Assembly (NCBI GenBank): GCA_937881285.1
Contig: CALGEU010000333.1
Coordinates: 1-8,357, forward strand
Reading direction: 5' to 3'
Source: an uncultured Clostridia bacterium
GTDB taxonomy: Bacteria; Bacillota; Clostridia; Christensenellales; CAG-917
Length of the DNA stretch: 8,357 bases
Below the pieces are notes generated by a model. That model was not told the origin of the DNA. It worked only from the letters and a program-made list of their open reading frames with translations, and made no database searches. Below, in pieces: positions 1 to 5,595 of the stretch. The translations under genes were made by a program, and so were the position numbers. Each line of letters begins with the position of its first letter. Position 1 is the stretch's first letter.

Positions 1-876
1 GCAGTCGTTACGGGACTTGACAAGCCTGTCGGTCGCGGATACAATCTTGCGCCGTCGCCGCTCAAAGTCAAAGCAACCGAACTCGGCATACCCGTGCTTC
101 AATATGCAAAGGTGTCAAGAGAAGGACTTGACGATATACGCGCGCTTGAACCCGACGTCATCGTCACTGCGGCATTCGGTCAGATTTTGTCCGATGCAAT
201 TCTTGACATTCCGAAATTTGCCGTGCTCAACGTCCACGCGTCTTTGCTTCCGAAATATCGCGGCTCGTCTCCTATTCAATGGTCGATTATAAACGGAGAC
301 GAAAAGACCGGCATAACCATTATGAAAACAGTAAAAGCGGTTGACGCAGGCGACGTTTTGCTTGAAAAAGAAACTGAAATCGGCAAAAAAGAGACGGCAG
401 GCGAGTTGTTTGACCGCCTTGCGATACTCGGCGGAGAAGCGATAGTCGAAGCAATATCTCTCGTTGAAAGCGGAAAAGCGACGTTTACGCCGCAGGACGA
501 GAGCAAAGTCACGCATTGCAGCATGATAAACAAAGGCGACGGGCTTGTAGATTTTTCAAAAAGCGCAAAAGAAATCGATTGTTTCGTACGCGGTATGACA
601 CCGTGGCCGTCTGCCTTCACGCATATCGGCGAAAAAACACTCAAAATCTTCGACGTCGAAAAAGTCGAACTTTCCGATTTGCAAAAGGTAAACGAGAAAT
701 TTGACAACGCAAAATGCGGAGAAGTCGTGCTTGCGGATAAAAATCACGGCTTAATCGTAAAAGTCGCAGACGGATTTATTCGTCTTCACGTCATTCAACT
801 CGAAGGCTCGAAGCGTATGGACGATACACAATTCCTTCTCGGAAGAAAAATCGACGTCGGCACGATTTTCGCTTAA
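1..876 (+). CDS. fmt: Methionyl-tRNA formyltransferase, 5'-truncated by window edge
   Basis: This enzyme transfers a formyl group from 10-formyl-tetrahydrofolate to Met-tRNAfMet in the cytoplasm, making the bacterial initiator. The reading frame is open from base 1, so the true start lies upstream; 291 residues are present. Visible family signatures include the tail of the N-terminal fold (AVVTGLDKPVGRG, PSPLKVKA), the formyl-folate/catalytic motif NVHASLLPKYRG (fragment residues 77-88) and the catalytic Asp in KAVDAGDVL (Asp115). The His79 to Asp115 spacing of 36 equals that of E. coli His108 and Asp144, so about 29 N-terminal residues are missing. The C-terminal domain ends with the usual LEGSKRMDDTQFLLG pattern. 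The 10-formyl-THF ligand and Met-tRNA substrate are known for the family, not seen here. rsmB follows after 46 nt, as in most Firmicutes. Identification is secure. Confidence 0.96.
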   Translation, partial: AVVTGLDKPVGRGYNLAPSPLKVKATELGIPVLQYAKVSREGLDDIRALEPDVIVTAAFGQILSDAILDIPKFAVLNVHASLLPKYRGSSPIQWSIINGDEKTGITIMKTVKAVDAGDVLLEKETEIGKKETAGELFDRLAILGGEAIVEAISLVESGKATFTPQDESKVTHCSMINKGDGLVDFSKSAKEIDCFVRGMTPWPSAFTHIGEKTLKIFDVEKVELSDLQKVNEKFDNAKCGEVVLADKNHGLIVKVADGFIRLHVIQLEGSKRMDDTQFLLGRKIDVGTIFA

Positions 877-882
877 AATCGT
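862..882. repeat. Inverted repeat over the fmt stop codon
   Basis: ACGATTTT (862-869) and AAAATCGT (875-882) are perfect 8-bp inverted arms around a 5-nt loop. The fmt stop codon (874-876) lies at the loop/right-arm boundary. The stem is AT-rich and no T-tract follows, so it is not a convincing terminator. It could be a weak 3' processing or stability hairpin between fmt and rsmB, or chance. Confidence 0.4.
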
Positions 883-922
883 AAAATATATCGTTAGATA
901 ATCAAAAATATAAAACAAGCAA

Positions 923-2209
923 ATGAGAAAGCACATCGGACAGGCATTGAGAATACTCACAAAAGTTTTCACTGACGGCACGTACAGCAATATGGCGTTT
1001 TACGGAGAGAACGTAAGCGATATGGCAACGCGTCTCGTTTACGGTGTGCTGGAAGAGAACGTAAAAATCGATTATATTCTTGCTCAGTTGCTTGAAAAGA
1101 AACCGAAAAACTCGATATATTATCTTCTCAAAATCGGCGTTTACGCGCTATGCAATCTCACCGACGTTCCGAAATTTGCGATTGTCAGCGAATGTGTCGA
1201 GACTTGCAAGGCGATAGGCAAAGGCGGCGCAAGCGGATTTGTCAACGCAGTGCTGAAAAAGGTTGCGGACGGCAAATATTCGCTGCCGAGCGAAAAAGAC
1301 GAAAACTATTTGTCCGTGACGTATTCAAAACCGCAATGGTTCATCGACAAAATGATTGCGCAATACGGAAAAGATGTCACGCTTGCAATGCTGCAAGAGC
1401 CCGTGCGCGACAGCGAACATATAAGAGTCAATTCTCGCCTTGCCACTTGTCAGGACGTTGAATTTTTGCTCAAAAAATCGAAAACGCCGTATGAAAAAAG
1501 CGAAGTGGGCGGATATATCGTGCGTGCAACCGACGCAGTCGGGCGTATGTTCGACAAAGGCCTTGTGACGTATCAGTCGCCGTCAAGTATGCTTGCCGTT
1601 GTTGCACTCGGAGCAAGCGACGGAGAAACTCTTCTCGACGTATGCTCCGCACCCGGCGGAAAGGCAGTGTATATGAGCGAACTTTGTCCACACTCACATA
1701 TCACTGCGTGCGATATTCACGAGCATAGAGTGGCACTTATTCAAAAGTATAAAAACCGCATGCACGTACCGAACGTGAAAGCGATTAAGGCAGACGGCAC
1801 AGTGTTTGACGAGAATATGTGCGAGCGATTCGACGGCGTTCTCGTGGATGCTCCGTGTTCTTGTTTTGGAACGTATAAAAAGCATCCCGACGTTTTTCTG
1901 ACGCGTACCGACGAGAGCGAAGAAGACATCTCGAAGACGCAATTCGCAATAATCTCAAACGTGGCGAAGTACGTGAAAAAGGGCGGCGAAATGGTGTATT
2001 CCACCTGCACGCTGTTCAAAGAAGAAAACGAAGATATAGTGCAAGAATTTCTCGAAAGCGAGATAGGAAAAGAGTTTTCGCTTGAAAAAATCAGTGGTCT
2101 TAAAGACGTTGACGGCGGAAAATACGTCGACAACGACGGAATGATTCAGATTCTGCCGCATGCGGAATACGACGGATTCTATATTGCGAAATTAAGGAGA
2201 GCAAAATGA
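923..2209 (+). CDS. rsmB: 16S rRNA (cytosine-C5) methyltransferase RsmB
   Basis: RsmB (Sun/Fmu family) methylates C967 (E. coli numbering) of 16S rRNA using S-adenosylmethionine. The 428-residue protein has the family's normal length and two-part layout. Residues 1 to about 130 are an alpha-helical NusB-like RNA-binding domain (LRILTKVFTDGTYSNMAF, later GFVNAVLKK). A Rossmann methyltransferase domain follows. Seen in the latter are the SAM loop LLDVCSAPGGKA (Cys241 in the CSAPGGK motif), the acidic strand IKADG, the PC motif VDAPCSCFGTYKKHPDV (Cys312) and the TC motif YSTCTLFKEENE (Cys362), the catalytic nucleophile pair of m5C methyltransferases. The ATG at 923 fits the family's N-terminus, but no clear Shine-Dalgarno sequence precedes it, so expression may rely on readthrough from fmt. 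Its stop codon overlaps the rlmN start by 4 nt, pointing to translational coupling. Confidence 0.95.
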   Translation: MRKHIGQALRILTKVFTDGTYSNMAFYGENVSDMATRLVYGVLEENVKIDYILAQLLEKKPKNSIYYLLKIGVYALCNLTDVPKFAIVSECVETCKAIGKGGASGFVNAVLKKVADGKYSLPSEKDENYLSVTYSKPQWFIDKMIAQYGKDVTLAMLQEPVRDSEHIRVNSRLATCQDVEFLLKKSKTPYEKSEVGGYIVRATDAVGRMFDKGLVTYQSPSSMLAVVALGASDGETLLDVCSAPGGKAVYMSELCPHSHITACDIHEHRVALIQKYKNRMHVPNVKAIKADGTVFDENMCERFDGVLVDAPCSCFGTYKKHPDVFLTRTDESEEDISKTQFAIISNVAKYVKKGGEMVYSTCTLFKEENEDIVQEFLESEIGKEFSLEKISGLKDVDGGKYVDNDGMIQILPHAEYDGFYIAKLRRAK

Positions 2210-3273
2210 GCGACGTTTCAAAAATAAGTTTGCTTGGCATGGACAAGGCGCAAATCGCCGCACTTATTCCCGATATGCCGAAGTTCACCGCGTCGCAAAT
2301 TTACGGCTTCCTTATGGACGGCAAGGACTTTGACGAAATGACTTCGCTCAAAAAGGAATACCGTGAGTATCTGAAAGAGCATTACGTCGCAAATCCCGTG
2401 AGTATTCTCGAAGTTTTTCAAGGCAAACTCGGCACGAAGAAGTATCTTTTCCGTCTCGGCGACCAACTCATCGAAGGCGTATATATGCCGCACGACTACG
2501 GCAATACGTTGTGTCTGTCCACACAGATAGGTTGCAGAATGGGCTGCACATTTTGCGCCAGCACGCTCGACGGGCTCGTTCGCAATCTCACGCCGGCAGA
2601 AATGCTGGGGCAGGTGATAGCCGTCAATCGCGATAACGGCGGAACGGCGAAAACGAGAGCGGTCACGAATCTCGTGCTTATGGGCAGCGGCGAGCCGTTT
2701 GACAACTACGAAAACGTGCTTAAATTCCTTGACGAAGTGTCAAAGGAAGGCGGAATAAACATAAGCGAGCGCAATATATCTTTGTCAACGAGCGGTCTTT
2801 GCGATAAAATCCGCAAATTTGCCGATTCGGGACACAAAGTTACGCTTTCCATATCGTTGCACGCTCCGTTCGACGATTTGCGAAGCGCGCTTATGCCGGT
2901 AAACAAGGCGTACGGCGTAAAGCAACTCGTTGACAGTGCAAAATACTATTTCGAAAAAACGGGAAGACGAGTGATTTTCGAGTACACGCTCATAAAAGGC
3001 GAAAACGATTCCGATGCTTGCGCAAGAGAACTTGCTCGGCTCACGAAAGGCTTTCCGTCTCACGTCAATCTCATACGGCTAAACGAAGTCAAAGAGCGCG
3101 ACCACGAAGCACCGAGTGTAGACGCCACGGAAGACTTTCTCAAAAAACTCGAAAAACTAGGCGTTTCGGCAACGATAAGAAAGAGCCTTGGCAACGACAT
3201 CGAAGGCGCATGCGGACAACTTCGCCGCAGATATCTCAAAGAAAACGGAGAAATATCCGAGAAAAAAGATTGA
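2206..3273 (+). CDS. rlmN: Dual-specificity rRNA/tRNA adenine C2 methyltransferase RlmN
   Basis: RlmN is a radical-SAM enzyme that puts a methyl group on C2 of A2503 in 23S rRNA and A37 of some tRNAs (E. coli numbering), helping decoding accuracy. The 355-residue protein carries the iron-sulfur motif Cys110-x3-Cys114-x2-Cys117 (GCRMGCTFC), the upstream conserved Cys103 (LCLSTQIGC) and the C-terminal Cys336 (EGACGQLR), which corresponds to the methyl-carrying Cys355 of E. coli. A GSGEP SAM-contact motif (160-164) and the pattern NISLSTSGL followed by LSISLHAP complete the fold. The N-terminal ~90 residues form the accessory RNA-binding region. The start overlaps the rsmB stop (ATGA) and is preceded by AAGGAG at 2194-2199. 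The sequence fits RlmN rather than the resistance enzyme Cfr because of the housekeeping context and N-terminal region; I have not aligned it. In B. subtilis prpC and prkC come next; here rsgA does. Confidence 0.96.
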   Translation: MSDVSKISLLGMDKAQIAALIPDMPKFTASQIYGFLMDGKDFDEMTSLKKEYREYLKEHYVANPVSILEVFQGKLGTKKYLFRLGDQLIEGVYMPHDYGNTLCLSTQIGCRMGCTFCASTLDGLVRNLTPAEMLGQVIAVNRDNGGTAKTRAVTNLVLMGSGEPFDNYENVLKFLDEVSKEGGINISERNISLSTSGLCDKIRKFADSGHKVTLSISLHAPFDDLRSALMPVNKAYGVKQLVDSAKYYFEKTGRRVIFEYTLIKGENDSDACARELARLTKGFPSHVNLIRLNEVKERDHEAPSVDATEDFLKKLEKLGVSATIRKSLGNDIEGACGQLRRRYLKENGEISEKKD

Positions 3274-3279
3274 TTAAAG

Positions 3280-3303
3280 GTGCAAAATATATCCGTTTTG
3301 CAC
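3280..3303. repeat. Inverted repeat in the rlmN-rsgA gap
   Basis: GTGCAAAA (3280-3287) and TTTTGCAC (3296-3303) form a perfect 8-bp stem with an 8-nt loop, starting 7 nt after the rlmN stop. No run of T follows, so a standard intrinsic terminator is unlikely. It may be an RNA hairpin that stabilises or processes the upstream message, or a protein-binding dyad. I see no good promoter in the rest of this 73-nt gap. Confidence 0.45.
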
Positions 3304-3346
3304 ACAAAAGCAAGCAATTAGACGCACATTGCGGATAAAGGACGAA

Positions 3347-4210
3347 ATGGCACAGAAAATTCTCGACGGAAGAGTCATAAAAGCGGTTGCATCGAAATTT
3401 TTCGTTGACGTACAGGGAGACGTCAAGGTTTGTTTTGCGCGCAAACGTCTCAAAAACGACGGCATAATTTACGTCGGCGATTACGTCAGCATCGCAAAAG
3501 AGCGTGACAGTTTCGTCATCGAAGAAGTGAAACCGAGAAAAAATCGTCTCATTCGTCCGTACGTGAGCAACGTCGACGTTTGTTTTATCGTCGTTGCACC
3601 CGAACCCGAACCCGATTTTCTGCTCGTTGACAAAGTCATCGTAAACTGCCTTATGGAAGGTATAACTCCGATACTTGTGAAGAACAAGTGCGATACGGGA
3701 CATATCGATACGAGTGAATACGAAAACGTTCTCAAAATCATAGAATGCAGTGCGGAAACCGGCGAAAACGTATCATTACTCGTTGACGAAGCACGTGGCA
3801 AAACGGCTTGCTTTGCAGGACAATCGGCAGTGGGAAAGAGCAGTATTCTCAATGCGATTCTCGACAGCGACGAACTTGAAGTTGGTGAACTCACAAGAAA
3901 AATCAAGCGCGGCAAAAACACAACTCGAAAGACCGAAATATTCCACGTTGAAGAGAACACGTATTTCGTAGATACCTGCGGTTTTTCAATGCTCGAAACC
4001 GTCGACGTAGAACCCGAAAATCTCCGCTTGTATTTCGACGATTTGGAAGAGTTCAGGAAAGATTGTCGTTTCAATATGTGCACGCACACTACCGAACCCG
4101 ATTGCGCGGTAAAAGCGCACGTAGGCAAAGAAATAGGCATCGGCAGATACGAAAGATATAAGATGATTTATCAGGAACTTGTCGACAGAAGAGAAAACAA
4201 ATACGACTGA
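3347..4210 (+). CDS. rsgA: Ribosome small-subunit-dependent GTPase RsgA
   Basis: RsgA (YjeQ/YloQ/CpgA) is a circularly permuted GTPase that binds the 30S subunit late in assembly and acts as a GTP-driven checkpoint. In the 287-residue protein an N-terminal OB-fold (about 1-70) precedes the G motifs in permuted order: G4 NKCD (113-116), G5 CSAETG (134-139), G1 P-loop GQSAVGKSS (158-166), G2 Thr within NTTRKTE (191-197) and G3 DTCG (209-212). The C-terminal zinc knuckle is Cys240, Cys245, His247, Cys253 (CRFNMCTHT, EPDC), followed by the family's RYERYKMIYQEL. G3 is unusual: the common DTPG reads DTCG. The ATG at 3347 with AAAGGA just upstream (3337-3342) is preferred over an in-frame TTG at 3329, which lacks a site and adds six residues before the family's usual beginning. 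Its usual neighbours prpC and prkC are missing upstream; rpe follows after 67 nt. Confidence 0.95.
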   Translation: MAQKILDGRVIKAVASKFFVDVQGDVKVCFARKRLKNDGIIYVGDYVSIAKERDSFVIEEVKPRKNRLIRPYVSNVDVCFIVVAPEPEPDFLLVDKVIVNCLMEGITPILVKNKCDTGHIDTSEYENVLKIIECSAETGENVSLLVDEARGKTACFAGQSAVGKSSILNAILDSDELEVGELTRKIKRGKNTTRKTEIFHVEENTYFVDTCGFSMLETVDVEPENLRLYFDDLEEFRKDCRFNMCTHTTEPDCAVKAHVGKEIGIGRYERYKMIYQELVDRRENKYD

Positions 4211-4265
4211 TTTGCGGATTACGCAATCGTCGAAAGATCGTCACAAACGGTTATTAAACAAAAAA

Positions 4266-4270
4266 AGGAG
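4266..4270 (+). promoter_or_regulatory. Ribosome binding site of rpe
   Basis: AGGAG lies 7 nt before the ATG at 4278. It decides the rpe start, because the same frame stays open for 33 codons further upstream, into rsgA. Confidence 0.85.
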
Positions 4271-4277
4271 AAAAGAT

Positions 4278-4919
4278 ATGCTGGTTGCACCGTCAATGTT
4301 GTCTGCGGACTTCGGCAATATGGCAAGAGACGTAAAAGCCATTGAGAAATGGGGCGCGGATATCGTGCATTGCGACGTAATGGACGGCGTGTACGTGCCG
4401 AACATCACTTTCGGTATGCCCATGGTGAAAGCACTCAAGGCAAACTCGAATCTAACGATCGACGCACATCTTATGATAACTCTACCCGAAAAATACGTCG
4501 GTGCGTTCTGTGACTTTGGCGCGGACGTCGTGACTTTCCATCCCGACGCGTCAAAAGACGTACAAGGGGCGATTGACATTATCAAATCCAAAGGTAAAAA
4601 GTGCGGACTCGTGGTCAATGCAGACCGGCCGTTTTCAATCGTCGAACCGTATCTTTCGCAAATAGACATGCTCGTCGTTATGACCGTTCAGGCAGGATTC
4701 GGCGGCCAGAAATTTATGCCCGACAGACTCGATATAGTACGTATGGGCGCGGAAGAAAGAAAAAATAACGGATACCGCTATCTCATTGAAGTTGACGGCG
4801 GAGTGTCCGAAAGCAATGTATCTCAAATCAAAGCGGCAGGCGCAGACATCGTCGTTGCAGGCAGCGCGGTGTTCAAGTCCGAAAATCCGGAATTGACCAT
4901 AAGAAAATTGCACGCATAA
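4278..4919 (+). CDS. rpe: Ribulose-phosphate 3-epimerase
   Basis: Rpe interconverts D-ribulose 5-phosphate and D-xylulose 5-phosphate in the pentose phosphate pathway (cytoplasm). The 213-residue length is typical of this TIM-barrel family. Visible residues are the N-terminal strand APSMLSADF, metal ligands His31 and Asp33 (VHCDVMDG), His64 (DAHLMI) and Asp172 (EVDGG); Asp33 and Asp172 match the family's acid/base pair. The flexible loop MTVQAGFGGQKF (135-146) and the phosphate-binding VAGSAVF (193-199) are also present. The more common loop sequence is VNPGFGGQ, so QA here is a mild variant. The start is set by the strong AGGAG site. In B. subtilis rpe also follows rsgA, so it is probably the last gene of this operon, which ends at the terminator 55 nt downstream. 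Unlike B. subtilis, no thiN follows. Confidence 0.96.
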   Translation: MLVAPSMLSADFGNMARDVKAIEKWGADIVHCDVMDGVYVPNITFGMPMVKALKANSNLTIDAHLMITLPEKYVGAFCDFGADVVTFHPDASKDVQGAIDIIKSKGKKCGLVVNADRPFSIVEPYLSQIDMLVVMTVQAGFGGQKFMPDRLDIVRMGAEERKNNGYRYLIEVDGGVSESNVSQIKAAGADIVVAGSAVFKSENPELTIRKLHA

Positions 4920-4920
4920 G

Positions 4921-4950
4921 TTGCACGAAACATAAAAGTTTATCTATAAT
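4921..4950 (+). promoter_or_regulatory. Possible sigma-A-type promoter between rpe and its terminator
   Basis: TTGCAC (4921-4926) and a perfect TATAAT (4945-4950) are separated by 18 nt. Transcription would start near 4957, only a few bases before the terminator at 4974-5001. It would make a very short RNA unless it reads through into the spoVM-like gene. The region is AT-rich, so a chance match is possible. Confidence 0.35.
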
Positions 4951-4953
4951 TGC

Positions 4954-4973
4954 AGTATAAAAAAGTATAAAAG
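4954..4973. repeat. Short tandem repeat, two 10-bp units
   Basis: AGTATAAAAA is followed directly by AGTATAAAAG, two near-identical 10-bp units just left of the rpe terminator. It is probably low-complexity AT-rich spacer; no function can be read from it. Confidence 0.45.
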
Positions 4974-5001
4974 AAAAAGGACGGATTTTCCGTTCTTTTT
5001 T
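4974..5001 (+). terminator. Rho-independent terminator after rpe
   Basis: The arms AAAAAGGACGGA (4974-4985) and TCCGTTCTTTTT (4989-5000) pair as a 12-bp stem with one G-T wobble and a TTT loop, ending in six T. The A-run on the left arm means it could also stop transcription from the opposite direction. It most likely ends the fmt-rsmB-rlmN-rsgA-rpe transcript and isolates the spoVM-like gene from it. Confidence 0.85.
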
Positions 5002-5029
5002 CACGTTTATAAGCCCTGTTGCATAAGTT
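5001..5029 (+). promoter_or_regulatory. Weak sigma-E-like promoter upstream of the spoVM-like gene
   Basis: TCACGTT (5001-5007) matches the B. subtilis sigma-E -35 consensus KMATATT at 5 of 7 positions. CATAAGTT (5022-5029) matches the -10 consensus CATACAMT at 5 of 8. The spacer is 14 nt, the expected value. The predicted start near 5036 would give a short leader carrying the ribosome binding site. The match is only partial and I looked for it because B. subtilis spoVM is sigma-E controlled, so treat it as a hypothesis. Confidence 0.3.
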
Positions 5030-5040
5030 GTAAAAAAACA

Positions 5041-5047
5041 AGGGGAG
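5041..5047 (+). promoter_or_regulatory. Ribosome binding site of the spoVM-like gene
   Basis: AGGGGAG lies 4 nt before the ATG at 5052, in an otherwise AT-rich stretch. This purine-rich block at proper distance is the main nucleotide evidence that the 31-codon ORF is translated. Confidence 0.7.
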
Positions 5048-5051
5048 TTTT

Positions 5052-5147
5052 ATGAATAAAATCATCTGCATCAATCCGCCTAAATTTGTCAAAGCAATAC
5101 TTAAATTCTTTTCGTCATTCAAGAAAAAAGATACCGACAAAGAGTGA
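5052..5147 (+). CDS. spoVM: SpoVM-like small sporulation peptide (31 aa)
   Basis: This 31-codon ORF is recognised from sequence pattern and position. SpoVM is a 26-residue amphipathic peptide that sits on the curved forespore membrane during sporulation and anchors SpoIVA to start spore-coat assembly. Here the order is Met, a short hydrophobic stretch (KIICIN), then Pro9-Pro10, then KFVKAILKFFSSFKKK, ending in a charged tail (DTDKE). From memory, B. subtilis SpoVM has IKLPKFLGGIVRAMLGSFRKD and clostridial forms an IKSPKFL-type core; the Pro-Lys-Phe-hydrophobic core, spaced Ile/Leu and basic residues and a terminal lysine cluster line up without large gaps. SpoVM Pro9, important for curvature sensing, has a counterpart in Pro9 or Pro10. 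A strong ribosome binding site precedes the ATG. In B. subtilis spoVM also lies between rpe/thiN and a reversed rpmB. Differences: one extra N-terminal residue and a longer tail. It could be a different short amphipathic peptide. Confidence 0.75.
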   Translation: MNKIICINPPKFVKAILKFFSSFKKKDTDKE

Positions 5148-5203
5148 TTTAAGCCTGAAATCTCGTATATCAAAAACGAGCAGTGAAGAGATATTTATAC
5201 AAC

Positions 5204-5232
5204 AAAAAAAAGCCTTCCTTTTTAGGAAGGCT
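5204..5232 (-). terminator. Rho-independent terminator of rpmB
   Basis: Read on the minus strand, AGCCTTCC (5232-5225) pairs with GGAAGGCT (5218-5211) as a perfect 8-bp stem with a 6-nt loop, followed by eight T in a row (5211-5204, the first overlapping the stem). It lies 36 nt beyond the rpmB stop. On the plus strand the same hairpin is followed by only a weak T-rich stretch, so it may partly stop spoVM transcripts as well. Confidence 0.88.
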
Positions 5233-5268
5233 AACTTTGATTTGCTACATATATATTACAGACAGAAA

Positions 5269-5460
5269 TTACGCACGGTCAACTTTGCCTGAACGGAGAC
5301 AACGCGTGCAAACGTATTGATCTTCAACTCCGCCGGTAGGAGTGTTGACTTTGACTTTCTGGACGTTGGGAGCCCAACTGCGTCTGGTCTTTCTGTTGCT
5401 GTGGCTGACTGCGTTTCCGCTCATTCTGCCTTTTCCGCACACACTACAAACTCTGGACAT
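5269..5460 (-). CDS. rpmB: 50S ribosomal protein bL28
   Basis: This 63-residue protein is ribosomal protein L28 of the large subunit. The N-terminus MSRVCSVCGKG, then GNAVSHSNRKTRRSW, then PNVQKVKVNTPTG, is the bL28 signature. Two CxxC pairs (Cys5/Cys8 and Cys51/Cys54, in YVCTRCLRSGKV) make this the zinc-binding C+ form. The ATG at 5458-5460 is chosen over an upstream in-frame extension because the protein family begins here and AGGAGGT lies at the right distance (5469-5475). It is transcribed alone, with its own promoter and terminator, against the direction of its neighbours. The same reversed placement next to spoVM and the asp23 gene is known in B. subtilis. Confidence 0.97.
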   Translation of the reverse strand: MSRVCSVCGKGRMSGNAVSHSNRKTRRSWAPNVQKVKVNTPTGGVEDQYVCTRCLRSGKVDRA

Positions 5461-5468
5461 ATTACTGT

Positions 5469-5475
5469 ACCTCCT
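5469..5475 (-). promoter_or_regulatory. Ribosome binding site of rpmB
   Basis: On the minus strand AGGAGGT is a near-perfect Shine-Dalgarno sequence 8 nt before the ATG, as expected for a highly expressed ribosomal protein. It fixes the start at the MSRVC methionine. Confidence 0.9.
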
Positions 5476-5491
5476 AATTTGAACGATAGTT

Positions 5492-5520
5492 ATTCTATCA
5501 AATATAAATAGGTTTTGCAA
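5492..5520 (-). promoter_or_regulatory. Sigma-A promoter of rpmB
   Basis: On the minus strand, TTGCAA (5520-5515) and TAGAAT (5497-5492) are separated by the optimal 17 nt. Transcription would start about 7 nt downstream of the -10 box, giving a leader of roughly 25 nt that includes the ribosome binding site. Confidence 0.7.
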
Positions 5521-5555
5521 CTGATTTGCACAAAATTTGTCATTTAGTTGCAAAA
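5513..5555. repeat. Inverted repeat spanning the divergent rpmB/asp23 promoters
   Basis: TTTTGCAACT (5513-5522) and AGTTGCAAAA (5546-5555) are perfect 10-bp inverted arms separated by 23 nt. An inner dyad ACAAA-A-TTTGT (5530-5540) has almost the same centre (5534-5535). The outer arms contain the two TTGCAA -35 hexamers, one on each strand. This may be an operator for a dimeric factor, or simply two similar promoters back to back. Confidence 0.55.
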
Positions 5556-5576
5556 AAACTTCTTATATAGTAATAT
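5548..5576 (+). promoter_or_regulatory. Sigma-A promoter of the asp23-fakA operon
   Basis: TTGCAA (5548-5553) and TAATAT (5571-5576) are separated by 17 nt. The predicted start near 5583 lies only about 13 nt before the asp23 ATG, so the leader would be very short and the ribosome binding site would sit at its 5' end. A slightly upstream promoter, for example TTGTCA at 5538-5543, is possible but has poorer spacing. Confidence 0.6.
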
Positions 5577-5595
5577 TTATGAAAAGGTAGAGTTT

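Noticed and set aside
2206..3273. Cfr-type antibiotic resistance methyltransferase
   Set aside because: The gene sits in the standard housekeeping slot after rsmB and its motifs and length fit RlmN; nothing suggests transfer.
3481..4140. A 219-codon minus-strand open frame inside rsgA
   Set aside because: It is the antisense shadow of rsgA, serine-rich from reversed Glu/Arg codons, and has no family signature.
4212..4226. Inverted repeat TTGCG/CGCAA after rsgA
   Set aside because: The 5-bp stem with a 5-nt loop and no T-tract is within what chance gives in a window of this size.
5162..5180. Possible terminator of the spoVM-like gene (CTCGT/ACGAG arms)
   Set aside because: The stem is only 5 bp with a 9-nt loop and no T-tract; the rpmB hairpin downstream is a better candidate for stopping both transcripts.
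5086..5292. A 68-codon plus-strand frame overlapping the spoVM-like gene and the rpmB end
   Set aside because: It runs through the rpmB terminator and into antisense rpmB, and has no ribosome binding site; the 31-codon frame at 5052 explains this region better.
5578..5589. A three-codon mini-ORF (ATG AAA AGG TAG) just before asp23
   Set aside because: It overlaps the asp23 ribosome binding site, and the predicted transcription start near 5583 lies inside it, so it is probably not transcribed whole.
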